From the NCBI GenBank assembly GCA_027488935.1, contig JAIYAP010000016.1, forward strand, positions 1-64,000: a stretch of 64,000 nt of DNA. The letters run 5' to 3'. This document shows, one piece after another, positions 8,717 through 18,736 of this stretch. Each line of letters begins with the position of its first letter. Position 1 is the stretch's first letter. Source of the DNA: Saprospiraceae bacterium. GTDB lineage: Bacteria; Bacteroidota; Bacteroidia; Chitinophagales; Saprospiraceae. A program made the translations under genes and the position numbers. The notes under the pieces are model-generated. The model did no database searches and was not told where the DNA came from. It saw only the letters and a list, made by a program, of their open reading frames with translations.

Positions 8717-10405
8717 TTACCGCCCCATTTCCCGCTTATAAAACACAAATCCATTCTTCCGGTACAACTCATGACAATCCGCCAAGGTAGGCAACTCGCC
8801 CAGATTGGTCACTTTTGCTACGAAATACACGGGTTTGGTGGGTATTCCGTGTGCTAATTGCTCATATTCATCCTGTTTTTGGTCACCAAAAACGGGCCGT
8901 TTGCAGGAATAAAACAAATTTGCAAAACTCTTGAAACCTACGGTGCGTACAAAACAATCCTCCTCGCATTTACTTTCGTAAAAATCGATAGCCGCGCGTT
9001 GTGAATAGGCCTCAATGTTGGGCACAATTAATACTAAGGTACTTGCGGTAAAAATAGCGCCGCCGGTAAACAGCAACTGCGCGCTGGGCCAGGATCGCTG
9101 ATTTACCCAAAAATACAAGGAACCCAAACTTGCAGCAATCAACACGAATCCGGGCAAACTCTGAAACCAGTACCAATGCACATGCGCGTCTAGGTTGGCC
9201 AAGGCAAACGCATCTTTTTGAAAAAGTGGTTTCAAGGCATCTACATGGTTGCCCAACCACGGCAATACAGCCACCGCACCACCGACCAAAATGGCCAGGG
9301 TGGGCATCAAAATCATGGAAATTTTAGGAAAATAGTTCCAACGGAAGCCCCGCCACACCGTAACCGCCCCTAAATAGGTAATCGGGAAGTAAGCCAGGGA
9401 AGAATAATGCACTATTTTGGTTTGAACAATCGTAAACAGAATCAATACGACCCAGAATAAAATTTGCATCCAGGTGCCAAAATCCGAGCGTTTGCAGGAA
9501 TCCAGGGTAGACGATTCTAACATTTCGTCTTCCAATTGCCGATCACCCCACAAATTGACAATGGCGAAAATAGATGCTGGGAAACAACCAATCAATAAAA
9601 CCAAAAAATGATAGCCCAAAAAGCCGCCGTGTCCGCTGTCTTTGGTCGAAAACAGGCGTATTTGATAGGTAACAAACTCCGAAATAAACCAGGGGCCGTG
9701 CAAAATCAGTTCGGTGCCAAACCAAATTAAAGGGGCAACCAGCGCCGCCAAGCCAAACAAAACCATGTGTTGAAAATACCCCTTGCCCTTAAACCGGTAG
9801 CGCGCCCAATACAGCCCCAACACCAGAAAGGCAATCAAAAAAGCGGTGGGTCCTTTCGTTAATACGGCCAATCCCAGCGACAAGCCGCCCAGCAACAAAT
9901 GCCGGTACCGCACCCAAAAAGACGCGTCGCCTTGTTTGCAAAAAAACTGCCAGCGAAACTCGATAAACCCGTATAGACCCGCGAAGATGAACAAGTTAAA
10001 CCACGGATCAATGATGCCACTGCGAAAATACAAATGCGGTAAAATACTCCCGATCCAGGCCAGTACCCACAACCAGCCAAACATGCGATCGTGCAAACGC
10101 AACCCAATTTGATACACCAAAAGTAAGGTAAGCAAACCACATAGCGCATTCGGAAAACGCGCCGCAAATTCATTGATACCAAACAATTGCATGCTTACCG
10201 CCTGAAACCAGATAAACATGGGCGGTTTTTCCCAAAAAGGCTCAAAGTCAATTTGTGGACGAAACCAGTTGCCACTCAGCACCATTTCCCGGGCACATTC
10301 CGCAAAGTTTATTTCATCCCAGTCAAATAAATGAACCGCTCCCAACATGGGAAGAAACAAGGCAAGACCAATCAAAATGATTAAAAAATGGTCCTGGCGT
10401 AACAT
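8717..10405 (-). CDS. ArnT/PMT-like glycosyltransferase (GT39)
   Basis: This 562-residue integral membrane protein transfers a sugar from a polyprenyl-phosphate donor in the periplasmic leaflet. The N-terminus carries the family signature: a first membrane helix, then FDWDEINFAECAREM with the catalytic acidic residues, then FWEKPP. At least ten further hydrophobic helices follow, with a soluble C-terminal domain. The frame extends upstream to 10519, but MLRQDHFLIILIG at 10405 starts just before the first helix and is preferred. It is the last gene of a minus-strand run after the permease, 150 bp away. Its final 106 bp are duplicated at 3462-3567. The acceptor (lipid A, protein or glycan) cannot be told from sequence. 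Confidence 0.85.
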   Translation of the reverse strand: MLRQDHFLIILIGLALFLPMLGAVHLFDWDEINFAECAREMVLSGNWFRPQIDFEPFWEKPPMFIWFQAVSMQLFGINEFAARFPNALCGLLTLLLVYQIGLRLHDRMFGWLWVLAWIGSILPHLYFRSGIIDPWFNLFIFAGLYGFIEFRWQFFCKQGDASFWVRYRHLLLGGLSLGLAVLTKGPTAFLIAFLVLGLYWARYRFKGKGYFQHMVLFGLAALVAPLIWFGTELILHGPWFISEFVTYQIRLFSTKDSGHGGFLGYHFLVLLIGCFPASIFAIVNLWGDRQLEDEMLESSTLDSCKRSDFGTWMQILFWVVLILFTIVQTKIVHYSSLAYFPITYLGAVTVWRGFRWNYFPKISMILMPTLAILVGGAVAVLPWLGNHVDALKPLFQKDAFALANLDAHVHWYWFQSLPGFVLIAASLGSLYFWVNQRSWPSAQLLFTGGAIFTASTLVLIVPNIEAYSQRAAIDFYESKCEEDCFVRTVGFKSFANLFYSCKRPVFGDQKQDEYEQLAHGIPTKPVYFVAKVTNLGELPTLADCHELYRKNGFVFYKREMGR

Positions 10406-10555
10406 ATTGGATGCCCGGTAATTCAATCTGCGTTGTTTTTGACTGCTGCTTAGCGGTGGAGAAATTTGGTTAGGAACAAAAATTGGATTGCCCAAAGATG
10501 CAAACCAGAGGATAAACACTTTTAGGTGGAAATTGGTTGTGACACACGTTTATAT

Positions 10556-11782
10556 CTAGTCTTTTCGCGTTCGACTCAATGCCTCTCCAATGCTGTTGAG
10601 GGACAAAATAGTGGCACAAATGGCGCAGGCGGCAGGCAAACTAATCCACCAATACCGGAATCCGACATCCCCCCGGGCCAAAAAACTACCCCAGGATGCC
10701 CCTGCTGTCGACGGTCCCCCCAACCCCAAAAAAGACAAGGAAGCCTCTAATAATATGACGGCTCCAAATCCGAATGCACACAAAATAAGCACCGAACGCA
10801 TGGCATTGGGCAAGGCATGTCGCCATAAAATAAATGCCTCCCGATAGCCCATGCCGCGCGCTGCAGCAATAAAATCCAGTGCACGCACCCGCAACATGTC
10901 TGCACGGATAAACATCGCCAGGTCCGGCCAACTAAAAATGCCAATCATCGCAATCAAAATCCAAAACGTATGTTCCGTTTTCAAAATCGCAATCAATGCC
11001 AACAACAACACCATCAGGGGCAATGCTTTAAATAACTCGGCCAAACGCATGATGAGCATATCGGCCGGAATCAACAACACCCTGGAAAAGTAGGGTATTT
11101 TACTCAATAATACACCCAACAAACGAAATAGCAAACTGATACCAATAAAGACAATTGTACTCTGTAACCATTGCCAACCACTTGTATCAAAGCGTAATAC
11201 ATATTGTCGCTGTACAAATGCAAATAAAAACGCGACCACCAACCCTATCCCGCCCAGGTACCACACGCCCGCGCGTACCCGCAAGCGATCATCGCCATAA
11301 AATCCAGCCACCGAGCCCAAAAGTAGCCCCAGCAACAAGGCCAGGCTCATGGCCACCGAACCTGCCAACATGGCCACCCGCGCGCCCGCAACCATGCCGG
11401 ATGCTACATCGCGCCCTTGTTCGTCGGTGCCCAACCAATGCCGGAATTGGCGGTTGGGAAAAGTCTGAACGCAACCCGGTGCCTTGGCCAATTGCGCACT
11501 GTCTTTTTCTCCCGCACTGAAAGCAATGGGCGCAAAAACAGGCGCAACATCATACGAAAACGTTTTCCAGGCCTTGTAAATTCGAATCGAATCCAGCACC
11601 GGATGGGCAAACACTGCATCGGGCGATTTCCACAACACCCGCAGACCCGGATAAAAGGTTTGCCCTGCAATTTGGCAGCGCAAGGGAATGCCATTGCTGA
11701 TCAAATCGCGGGTAAGTGCAAGCACCACCATGATGCCCAGCACCCATTTTGCGGCCCTCGGTATTTTTGTTGAATTGGACAT
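10556..11782 (-). CDS. ABC transporter permease, OppC/DppC type
   Basis: This 408-residue inner-membrane permease has an N-terminal helix, a periplasmic segment containing HWLGTDEQGRDVASGMVAG (the OppC/DppC family signature), and about five further helices. The EAA loop that contacts the ATPase is visible as DFIAAARGMGYREAFILWRH, with the conserved Gly. The family imports peptides or nickel. No ATPase, binding protein or OppB partner is nearby, so the rest of the transporter must be encoded elsewhere. Its ATG overlaps the mevalonate kinase stop (TAATG), implying translational coupling between unrelated functions. Confidence 0.88.
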   Translation of the reverse strand: MSNSTKIPRAAKWVLGIMVVLALTRDLISNGIPLRCQIAGQTFYPGLRVLWKSPDAVFAHPVLDSIRIYKAWKTFSYDVAPVFAPIAFSAGEKDSAQLAKAPGCVQTFPNRQFRHWLGTDEQGRDVASGMVAGARVAMLAGSVAMSLALLLGLLLGSVAGFYGDDRLRVRAGVWYLGGIGLVVAFLFAFVQRQYVLRFDTSGWQWLQSTIVFIGISLLFRLLGVLLSKIPYFSRVLLIPADMLIMRLAELFKALPLMVLLLALIAILKTEHTFWILIAMIGIFSWPDLAMFIRADMLRVRALDFIAAARGMGYREAFILWRHALPNAMRSVLILCAFGFGAVILLEASLSFLGLGGPSTAGASWGSFLARGDVGFRYWWISLPAACAICATILSLNSIGEALSRTRKD

Positions 11783-12699
11783 TATAAAACCTGCGTTTGG
11801 AAGGGGAAAACAAGGTCAAACTTTTCTTGAATTTTTGCTAAAACGGCCCTGTTTTTAGCAAAACCGAGCACAAATCCGCCCCCGCCAGCCCCACAAATTT
11901 TGAGCCGAAACTCCGATTGGTCAAAACTGTCCAGCCAAAAAGCACGCACACTGGCAGGAACCATCGGCGGCATATAGGTCCATTGCAAACGTGAAAGTTG
12001 ATCCAGGTGCGTCCAAAAGCCGTTGTAATCCTGCGCCAACCAGGCATTTAAGGTCGCTGTATGGGCCGGCAATAGTTGTGTTTGCATAACCGCATGAAAC
12101 TCCGGATCTGCTTGCTGTTGGAGAAACCATTGCACCAAAGGACCGGTCTGACGGGGTAAGTGGCTGTCGAGCAAAAAAACAATCGGGCCATCTGACCAGG
12201 CAGCATCCGGCAAGGCGGTGACCTGGTTTTTTTCCACAATATATATAGGTGTGTTCAAATAACTGGTCAGCGGATCAATGCCAGAGCTGCTCCCGTGAAA
12301 ATGATTTTCCATTTGGGCAAACAAGGGTTTCAATACCGCCGGTTCGGAAATAGGCTTGGTGCAAAATCGGTCATAAATACCCGCACACAAGGCTCCTGAA
12401 CTCCCCAATCCATACCCGGTTGGTATATTAGACTCAAATTTCAATCCGCGTTCTACCAAATCTAACAACAAAGCCTGATTCAAATCGGGTATTTCAGCCA
12501 ATGCAGCACAAGCGGCAAAAGACTGCAAATGTGCCCGATGTACATCTGAATCGGTCGATTCCACCCAGCGACCACCAAACAACGGGGCCGGTACAGCCAG
12601 CGCAGGGGCACCCAACAGCAACACATGCTCCCCAAACAGCAGCAGTTTGGCGGGATAAAATCGATTTAAATCAGATGAATCAGATTGAAGTTCTATCAT
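11782..12699 (-). CDS. GHMP kinase, mevalonate kinase-like
   Basis: This 305-residue GHMP kinase probably phosphorylates mevalonate in the mevalonate pathway. All three family motifs are present: the N-terminal PAKLLLFGEHVLLLGAPALA (with the GEH of mevalonate kinases), the phosphate loop IPTGYGLGSSGAL at 92-104, and the C-terminal CGAGGGGFVLGF near 268-279. GSSSGIDPL at 136-144 contains the catalytic-base region. It is divergent from gcvP, and its stop overlaps the permease start. Other GHMP kinases (phosphomevalonate or sugar kinases) are possible; the GEH and GSSSGID motifs favour mevalonate. Confidence 0.82.
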   Translation of the reverse strand: MIELQSDSSDLNRFYPAKLLLFGEHVLLLGAPALAVPAPLFGGRWVESTDSDVHRAHLQSFAACAALAEIPDLNQALLLDLVERGLKFESNIPTGYGLGSSGALCAGIYDRFCTKPISEPAVLKPLFAQMENHFHGSSSGIDPLTSYLNTPIYIVEKNQVTALPDAAWSDGPIVFLLDSHLPRQTGPLVQWFLQQQADPEFHAVMQTQLLPAHTATLNAWLAQDYNGFWTHLDQLSRLQWTYMPPMVPASVRAFWLDSFDQSEFRLKICGAGGGGFVLGFAKNRAVLAKIQEKFDLVFPFQTQVL

Positions 12700-12840
12700 A
12701 TTTTACTCAGTCAAAACTTTCTTTACTCGTTTTTGTTCTTAAATCTACAAAAAAAAGCGTCGAGGCAAAGGTGCGAATTCAGAATCATTCCGAACTAACT
12801 GATTTTTAAGAAAAAACATGCTTCTATCCCTTTAATAGGC

Positions 12841-12870
12841 TTTGGAGCAAGCAAACAATATTTACCTTCG
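12841..12870 (+). promoter_or_regulatory. Candidate promoter for gcvP
   Basis: TTTG at 12841-12844 and TACCTTCG at 12863-12870 (one mismatch to TAnnTTTG) are 18 bp apart. The predicted start near 12877 leaves a leader of about 44 nt to the ATG at 12921. This is too short for a glycine riboswitch, and no riboswitch-like fold was seen. Confidence 0.45.
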
Positions 12871-12920
12871 CGCAGTTTTTTTGAAGCAAATTTATTTTAC
12901 CATCATTGGAGACCCACCAC

Positions 12921-15788
12921 ATGCGCAATTTCCCACATCCTGATCAATTCGTTCGCCGGCACATAGGCCCCAGCGAATCGGAAACCAAAGCAATGCTGCA
13001 CACTTTAAAGGTCGATTCCCTGGATGCTTTGATCGAGCAAACGGTACCAGACGCGATCCGCTTAAAAAAACCTTTGTCGCTCCCGACGCCTGTTTCTGAA
13101 TTTGAATATTTGCAGGAACTCAAAACCATTGCCCAAAAAAATCAGGTCGTGCGTAGTTATATTGGCATGGGCTATTATGGGACCATTACGCCGGCGGTTG
13201 TGCTCCGCAATGTATTCCAAAATCCAGGTTGGTACACACAATATACGCCTTATCAGGCTGAAATTGCCCAAGGCCGCTTGGAAAGTTTGCTCAATTTCCA
13301 AACCATGGTGAGCGATTTGACGGGACTGCCGATTGCCAACGGGAGTTTGCTGGATGAAGGTACCGCGGCGGCAGAGGCCATGCACATGTTTTATGCAGAA
13401 AAAAACAAGCGGGCTGAATCGGGCCAGGAAGCCAATATTTTCCTGGTATCCAATCAGGTTTTCCCGCAAACGATTGATATTTTGAAAACCCGTGCCATTC
13501 CGCAAGGCATCGAATTGCACATTGGTGATTGGCGTGATTTTGAATTTTCTGACAAAGTATTTGGGGTGTTGTTGCAGTATCCCAACCGTGAAGGTGCAGT
13601 GGAAGACTATCGCGCGTTTACGGAAAAGGCAAAATCAAATGGCGCTTATGTGGCCGTTGCTGCCGATATTTTGAGTTTGGCCCTGCTCACGCCACCCGGC
13701 GAATGGGGTGCCGATTGTGTAGTGGGCAATACCCAGCGTTTGGGGGTACCGATGGGTTTTGGCGGACCGCATGCTGCCTATTTTGCCTGTTCGGAAGCGT
13801 TTAAACGCATTATTCCTGGACGTATCATCGGTGTTTCGGTAGATAAACACGGCAAACGCGCCTTACGTATGGCGTTGCAAACCCGCGAACAACATATTCG
13901 CCGCGAAAAAGCAACGTCCAATATTTGTACTGCACAAGCATTACTGGCCAATATTGCGGCCATGTATGCGGTGTACCACGGACCCGCTGGCGTGAAAGGC
14001 ATCGCTACCATGGTGCACCAAATGGCGGCAGGACTGGCCAAAAGTCTGGAAGCAAAAGGGTTTAAAGCACAACATGCACATTATTTTGACACCCTGCGCA
14101 TCGAATTGGCGGACAATCAGTTACAGGAAATTCGCAGCAAAGCGGAAGCAGCCGGTATCAACTTTTTTTATGATGCCACTGGTTTGCAAATTGCAATCGA
14201 CGAAACGGTTACGCAAGCCGACCTGGACGCAATTACAGCGGTGTTTGGAGCAGGCAGCGTAACAGCACCAGCCACGCAGGCAATTCCGGTTGTTTTACAA
14301 CGCGAAAGTACCTATTTGAGCCATCCTGTGTTTAATTCCTACCACACGGAAAGCGACATGATGCGCTATATTAAACGCTTGGAAAACAAGGACTTATCCT
14401 TGATGCACTCCATGATTTCGTTGGGTTCCTGTACCATGAAATTGAATGCGGCGACCGAAATGATTCCGGTAAGTTGGGAAGGATTTGCCAATATCCATCC
14501 TTTTGCACCTGCCAATCAAACTTTGGGTTATGCGCAGATGATCCAGGAATTATCGGAATATTTGTGTGAAATAACCGGTTTTGAAGCTTGTTCGTTGCAG
14601 CCTAACTCGGGCGCACAGGGTGAATATGCAGGGTTGATGATCATTCGCGCCTACCACCTCGCACGCAATGAAGGCCACCGCAATATTGCTTTGATCCCGT
14701 CTTCCGCCCACGGTACCAACCCCGCCAGCGCGGTCATGGCCGGTATGGAAGTAGTGGTGGTTGCTTGCGATGAACGTGGCAACATTGATATAGCCGATTT
14801 GAAATCAAAAACCCTGCAATACGCCGATCGCTTGGCGTGTTTGATGGTGACCTACCCGAGCACACACGGGGTATTTGAAACGAGTATTGTCGAAATTTGC
14901 GATTTTATACACCAGTTTGGTGGCAAAGTGTACATGGATGGCGCCAATATGAATGCGCAGGTGGGATTAACGAGCCCGGCTGCCATTGGTGCCGATGTGT
15001 GTCACCTCAATTTGCACAAAACCTTTGCCATTCCGCACGGCGGCGGTGGCCCGGGCATGGGACCCATTTGTTGCAACCTGAGCCTGGCGCCTTATTTGCC
15101 GAACCACGTTTTTGCCGAACAATCGGGTGGGGTAGAGGGTACCACAGCGGTAAGTGCTGCACCCTGGGGAAGCGCAAGTATCTTGTTGATTTCTTATGGT
15201 TATATCCGCATGTTGGGCGCGCAGGGCGTAACCGATGCAACTAAATATGCCATTTTAAACGCAAATTACATCAAAGCCCGTTTGGAATCTGATTTTCAAA
15301 TCCTTTATACGGGTGAAAATGGCCGTTCAGCGCATGAGTTGATCGTCGATTTGCGTGCATTTAAAAGTGTGGCCGGTGCGGAGGATATTGCAAAACGCTT
15401 GATGGATTATGGCTTCCATGCGCCTACTTTGTCGTTTCCGGTAGCAGGAACCATCATGATCGAGCCAACAGAAAGCGAAAGCAAAGCAGAATTGGACCGC
15501 TTTTGCGATGCCTTGTTGCAAATCAGAAAGGAAATTGACGAAATTGCGGAAGGTAAATACGATGCACACGATAATGTATTGCACAATGCGCCGCATACGA
15601 TCGACATGGTGACTGCCAATGATTGGTCACATGCCTACAGCCGCCAAAAAGCAGCGCATCCACTGCCATATTTGCACGAAGGTTACAAGTTTTGGGCCAG
15701 CGTTGGTCGGATCGACCAGGCATTTGGCGACCGCAACCTTGTTTGTACTTGTCCGCCGATCGAAGCCTATCAAAACACAGAAGCCTAA
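12921..15788 (+). CDS. gcvP: Glycine dehydrogenase (decarboxylating), P protein
   Basis: This 955-residue PLP enzyme is the P protein of the glycine cleavage system. It decarboxylates glycine and passes the aminomethyl group to the lipoyl arm of GcvH. It is the full-length single-chain form. The PLP lysine is K700 in [18 protein letters not shown], close to the position in E. coli GcvP. The N-terminal HIGPSESE region and the mid-protein GSCTMKLNA motif are intact. The frame opens at a TTG at 12906, but the ATG at 12921 is preferred; GGAG at 12908-12911 could serve as ribosome binding site. gcvT and gcvH are not in the window. The HemJ-like gene starts immediately after its stop. Confidence 0.96.
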   Translation: MRNFPHPDQFVRRHIGPSESETKAMLHTLKVDSLDALIEQTVPDAIRLKKPLSLPTPVSEFEYLQELKTIAQKNQVVRSYIGMGYYGTITPAVVLRNVFQNPGWYTQYTPYQAEIAQGRLESLLNFQTMVSDLTGLPIANGSLLDEGTAAAEAMHMFYAEKNKRAESGQEANIFLVSNQVFPQTIDILKTRAIPQGIELHIGDWRDFEFSDKVFGVLLQYPNREGAVEDYRAFTEKAKSNGAYVAVAADILSLALLTPPGEWGADCVVGNTQRLGVPMGFGGPHAAYFACSEAFKRIIPGRIIGVSVDKHGKRALRMALQTREQHIRREKATSNICTAQALLANIAAMYAVYHGPAGVKGIATMVHQMAAGLAKSLEAKGFKAQHAHYFDTLRIELADNQLQEIRSKAEAAGINFFYDATGLQIAIDETVTQADLDAITAVFGAGSVTAPATQAIPVVLQRESTYLSHPVFNSYHTESDMMRYIKRLENKDLSLMHSMISLGSCTMKLNAATEMIPVSWEGFANIHPFAPANQTLGYAQMIQELSEYLCEITGFEACSLQPNSGAQGEYAGLMIIRAYHLARNEGHRNIALIPSSAHGTNPASAVMAGMEVVVVACDERGNIDIADLKSKTLQYADRLACLMVTYPSTHGVFETSIVEICDFIHQFGGKVYMDGANMNAQVGLTSPAAIGADVCHLNLHKTFAIPHGGGGPGMGPICCNLSLAPYLPNHVFAEQSGGVEGTTAVSAAPWGSASILLISYGYIRMLGAQGVTDATKYAILNANYIKARLESDFQILYTGENGRSAHELIVDLRAFKSVAGAEDIAKRLMDYGFHAPTLSFPVAGTIMIEPTESESKAELDRFCDALLQIRKEIDEIAEGKYDAHDNVLHNAPHTIDMVTANDWSHAYSRQKAAHPLPYLHEGYKFWASVGRIDQAFGDRNLVCTCPPIEAYQNTEA

Positions 15789-16328
15789 ATGATCCATTGG
15801 TACGCCGCTGCGAAAGCGTTACACTTAATCGGTGCCATCTCCTGGATGGCCGGTTTGTTTTATCTGGTGCGGATTATGGTGTACCATGCGGAAGCAAATG
15901 ATAAACCCCTGGAGGAGCGTCGGCTCCTTCAGGGGCAATTTTCTTTGATGGAATGGAAGGCGTACAACATCATCCTAAAACCGGCGGTGGTAATCACCTG
16001 GTCTTTTGGGGTAATATTGTTGTGTTTGCAACCCATATGGCTAGAACAACCCTGGTTGCATGCGAAGCTGGGGTTTTTAGTGCTTTTAACCGGTTATACC
16101 CATTATTGTAAAGGACATATACGCCGTTTGGAGGCAGGAACATCCACCTTTACCCATTTACATTACCGCGCACTCAATGAAGTGCCCACCATTTTAATGG
16201 TAGGTATTATCTTTTTAGCGGTATTTAAAAGTAGCATCAATTGGGCTTATTTAGCTTTAGGTATTGGCTTATTTACGGCACTTATATTTTATGCGGTAAA
16301 AAAAGCCAATCGCAAACGCCCTGATTAA
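15789..16328 (+). CDS. HemJ/CopD-like membrane protein (protoporphyrinogen oxidase candidate)
   Basis: This 179-residue protein has four to five hydrophobic helices and matches the HemJ (UPF0093) type. The N-terminal KALHLIGAISWMAGLFYL contains the conserved His, and later LHAKLGFLVLLTGYTHYCK and RALNEVPTILMV are family hallmarks. HemJ oxidises protoporphyrinogen IX in haem synthesis using a bound haem. The ATG follows the gcvP stop with no gap (TAAATG), so translation is probably coupled. Its last 4 bp overlap the end of the convergent ferredoxin gene. CopD-family annotation is the alternative, but length and motifs favour HemJ. Confidence 0.8.
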   Translation: MIHWYAAAKALHLIGAISWMAGLFYLVRIMVYHAEANDKPLEERRLLQGQFSLMEWKAYNIILKPAVVITWSFGVILLCLQPIWLEQPWLHAKLGFLVLLTGYTHYCKGHIRRLEAGTSTFTHLHYRALNEVPTILMVGIIFLAVFKSSINWAYLALGIGLFTALIFYAVKKANRKRPD

Positions 16329-16666
16329 TGCTCGTGGCCAATGATCCAACTCTGGTTGGGAATGGTAACGCTGATTTCTGCCGATTCATCGAGCAGGATA
16401 CACTGACATGCGAGCCGACTTTCCAGTCTTGGATTGGTAGCGCGGTCAATAAAGTCTTCTTCTTTATCCGATATTTCTTCGATAAAGTCTGCGCCTTTTT
16501 CAACATAAATGTGGCAGGTAGAACAGGCACATACACCGCCGCAGTTGTGGTTGAGGTGTACGTCGTGTTCTTCGGTAATTTCAAGAATCGATTGATCCAC
16601 ATAATTACCTGTTACCGTTTTGGCAGGTATGGTTGGATCTTCAAAAAAAAAGTGAATTGTAGCCAT
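16325..16666 (-). CDS. 2Fe-2S ferredoxin, adrenodoxin/Fdx type
   Basis: This 113-residue ferredoxin carries one [2Fe-2S] cluster. Ligands follow the C-x5-C-x2-C...C pattern at C42, C48, C51 and C87 (CGGVCACSTC, then LACQC), as in Fdx of the Isc pathway. Two extra cysteines (C46, C89) lie beside ligands. The reading frame extends four codons upstream to an ATG at 16678; MATIHFFF at 16666 is the likelier start. Its stop overlaps the convergent HemJ-like gene by 4 bp. No isc or suf genes are adjacent, so the redox partner is unknown. Confidence 0.9.
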   Translation of the reverse strand: MATIHFFFEDPTIPAKTVTGNYVDQSILEITEEHDVHLNHNCGGVCACSTCHIYVEKGADFIEEISDKEEDFIDRATNPRLESRLACQCILLDESAEISVTIPNQSWIIGHEH

Positions 16667-16794
16667 GGTAGTTTTCAAAAACGCCGCAAAGATAGCATTA
16701 CAATATCAAAACAGGTGTTTGGCATGAAAGTTTAATCCATTTACCCAAATCCACGACTCGATTTCTCTTCCTCAACAGGCAACTGGGTACGAAC

Positions 16795-17286
16795 TTATAA
16801 GACACCTCCCCCTAACCGCAGGAGCACTACCAGGAAAACAAGCACGGAAGTATTGATGGATTTTTTTATATCGGGCTCCACCACGATCATTCTATCCAGC
16901 TGTTCATATTCAAATATTTGAATAGAGTCTCCCTTTTGAATTTCAGCAACCAATTCAGGTTTGGCATATAAATAAACATTGTGGCCATTTTCCACGGCTG
17001 CCTTTTTTGAGTTTGTTTGAATGACGTGCTTAATTTCTGCAGCAGGTAATTTCGCTGCACTACAACTAATTGTTTTTTTTCGGCAACTGTAGTTGTTTAA
17101 ACGCCATGCGTTTGAAAGTACATTTTCTGAATCAACTAAATATAAGTTGACCTTTTTGCGGTCTAGTTGCTGTATACGGTTGATGGAAATGGGCGATGCC
17201 TGGTAATAACGGCATGCTGATTGGGAGAAAAGCAAAATAAGGGCAAATGCCCAAACCCTTACAGGTAAATAATTGCGGTTAAACAT
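16795..17286 (-). CDS. Putative lipoprotein with C-terminal membrane segment (paralogue B)
   Basis: This 163-residue protein of unknown function has an N-terminal hydrophobic signal ending QSAC (Cys25), a loose lipobox. A soluble domain follows (INRIQQLDRKKVNLYLVDSE) and a C-terminal hydrophobic segment near LVFLVVLLRLGGG. It is a clear paralogue of the protein at 18737-19261: both share LDxxKxxLYLxDxExVL, an Asn-rich VxxxN...NxVxxxAKPxL segment and LxRxxVVE before the terminal helix. It is the last of four minus-strand genes in this block, 15 bp after the barrel gene. Confidence 0.6.
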   Translation of the reverse strand: MFNRNYLPVRVWAFALILLFSQSACRYYQASPISINRIQQLDRKKVNLYLVDSENVLSNAWRLNNYSCRKKTISCSAAKLPAAEIKHVIQTNSKKAAVENGHNVYLYAKPELVAEIQKGDSIQIFEYEQLDRMIVVEPDIKKSINTSVLVFLVVLLRLGGGVL

Positions 17287-17301
17287 GGTTAGGAGCGTGT
17301 T

Positions 17302-17943
17302 TTAAAATGTAAAGCCCATCAGGATGCCAGGCGCAATGGTAAAATTGGTGTCTGTAATAGTAGGCGTAGTACCCGGATCTAAATCATTGACCCGATACTT
17401 GGCCGATTCAATGCCAAAAGGCAAAGTACATTGGAAAACCCAGGATTTTATGTGCCATTCCAGTCCGAATTTGACCAAAAACTTATTGGTTTTGTAGGTT
17501 GATTTTTCGGTATATACAATCGGGAAGTAAAACAAGGTTTCATTGACAAACCGGATCCCTTTGCGCACTTCAAAGCCAACAAAATAGTTGCTTCGACGCC
17601 CTGTCAGTCGCCCATGTAAAAAATGCTTCCCCGTAATGCCTATTTCATAGCTGCCTTTGCCAATTTCCAGATCTTGTCTGCCAAATGTTGGGAAAATGGT
17701 GTTGTAACTTAATCCAAGATAACTAAAAGGCAAAACCTTATGTTCTGCTGAAATGGCGAGTGATTTGATGGGGATAAAATCGGCAAAATTAATTTGTTCA
17801 CCCACGCCCACAAGTATGATCCAATGGTCGCGTTGCTCCAGCTCATAGTCGTAAATTTGAGCAATTTGGGCGACGAGTTGACTGGAGCGACCAAAAAAAC
17901 AAAGGGTTAGGGTAAGTAGTAGGGGGGCAAATTTGTGTTTCAT
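17302..17943 (-). CDS. Putative outer-membrane beta-barrel protein (paralogue B)
   Basis: This 213-residue protein starts MKHKFAPLLLTLTLCFFGRS with a signal peptide cut near VAQ. The rest is alternating hydrophobic/polar strands ending in an aromatic residue (GILMGFTF), as in small outer-membrane barrels. The frame stays open upstream to 18120, but the ATG at 17943 precedes the signal peptide. It is a paralogue of the next gene upstream (17963-18604), with shared IYDYE/IFDYE after the signal, SYEIGIxxKxFLHGxL, NYxxGxxxRKG and a YxTEx(S/T)xYKT-like segment, and the same length. No family name is assigned. Confidence 0.65.
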   Translation of the reverse strand: MKHKFAPLLLTLTLCFFGRSSQLVAQIAQIYDYELEQRDHWIILVGVGEQINFADFIPIKSLAISAEHKVLPFSYLGLSYNTIFPTFGRQDLEIGKGSYEIGITGKHFLHGRLTGRRSNYFVGFEVRKGIRFVNETLFYFPIVYTEKSTYKTNKFLVKFGLEWHIKSWVFQCTLPFGIESAKYRVNDLDPGTTPTITDTNFTIAPGILMGFTF

Positions 17944-17962
17944 CGGACTATGTTTAGTTTTT

Positions 17963-18604
17963 TCAATGCGTTTTATGGTTTTCAAAGAAAGCAAACCCCA
18001 ATTTGAGCGAGGGGATAAAAAGAAACATTGGATTATCGGTTTTCGTACTGGTGTTTGTGTTGCCAGTATAAACGGAAATGGTACTTGCGAACTCAAAACC
18101 AATCGGTAATCCAATATCAAACACCAAATGATTTATCCGCCATTGTTTGCCAAATTGAACCATGATTTTAGTGGTTCTTGTCCGCTCTGTGTAATAACCA
18201 GTTACATCTCCGTAACTTCGATTATACCTCCGAACCCCTTTTCGCAGGTCCAATCCCCAGTAATAATTACTCTTGTACTTGGATAATTTTCCATGCAAAA
18301 AGAATTTATTATCAATGCCGATTTCATAACTATTTTGATATAAATAAATATCTCTTTTGTCAAAAGCGTTATAAATGTTGTTATATTTAATGCTTATTTG
18401 ATTGAAATTATTAACATTGTATGAAAGTGACCAGGTGGCCGATCTGACAAAGTCGTCTGAAAAGCGCACTTGGGTGTTGGTGCCACCCATGAGTTGAAAA
18501 CGCGGATAAGGTTTGTTTTCATAATCAAAAATAGCAGGTACCTGCCCATGCAGGTCGCACAGGCATCCAAGGTAAACAAGGAGTAGTAAAATGAAGTTTT
18601 TCAT
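17963..18604 (-). CDS. Putative outer-membrane beta-barrel protein (paralogue A)
   Basis: This 213-residue protein carries a signal peptide (MKNFILLLLVYLGCLCDLHG, cut near GQV), then amphipathic strands rich in Tyr, Asn and Arg. It is paralogous to and as long as the barrel-like protein 19 bp downstream; YQNSYEIGIDNKFFLHGKLS is the best conserved segment. With the lipoproteins on either side the block reads lipoprotein A, barrel A, barrel B, lipoprotein B, all on the minus strand. A role as a surface complex is inferred from this order only. Confidence 0.65.
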   Translation of the reverse strand: MKNFILLLLVYLGCLCDLHGQVPAIFDYENKPYPRFQLMGGTNTQVRFSDDFVRSATWSLSYNVNNFNQISIKYNNIYNAFDKRDIYLYQNSYEIGIDNKFFLHGKLSKYKSNYYWGLDLRKGVRRYNRSYGDVTGYYTERTRTTKIMVQFGKQWRINHLVFDIGLPIGFEFASTISVYTGNTNTSTKTDNPMFLFIPSLKLGFAFFENHKTH

Positions 18605-18736
18605 GTGTATTTTAGGCGTTTATGATTAAATGTTATACCCCGATTTAAATGAATTTGAAGGATGGATGGATAAAAAATGATTTTCAATGGATTAGAAGCC
18701 AGCTGTTTTCATAACCACTTTACGTTGACTCTAAAA

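Noticed and set aside
12700-12920. Glycine riboswitch upstream of gcvP
   Set aside because: The predicted leader is about 44 nt and no two-aptamer fold or conserved riboswitch core is visible.
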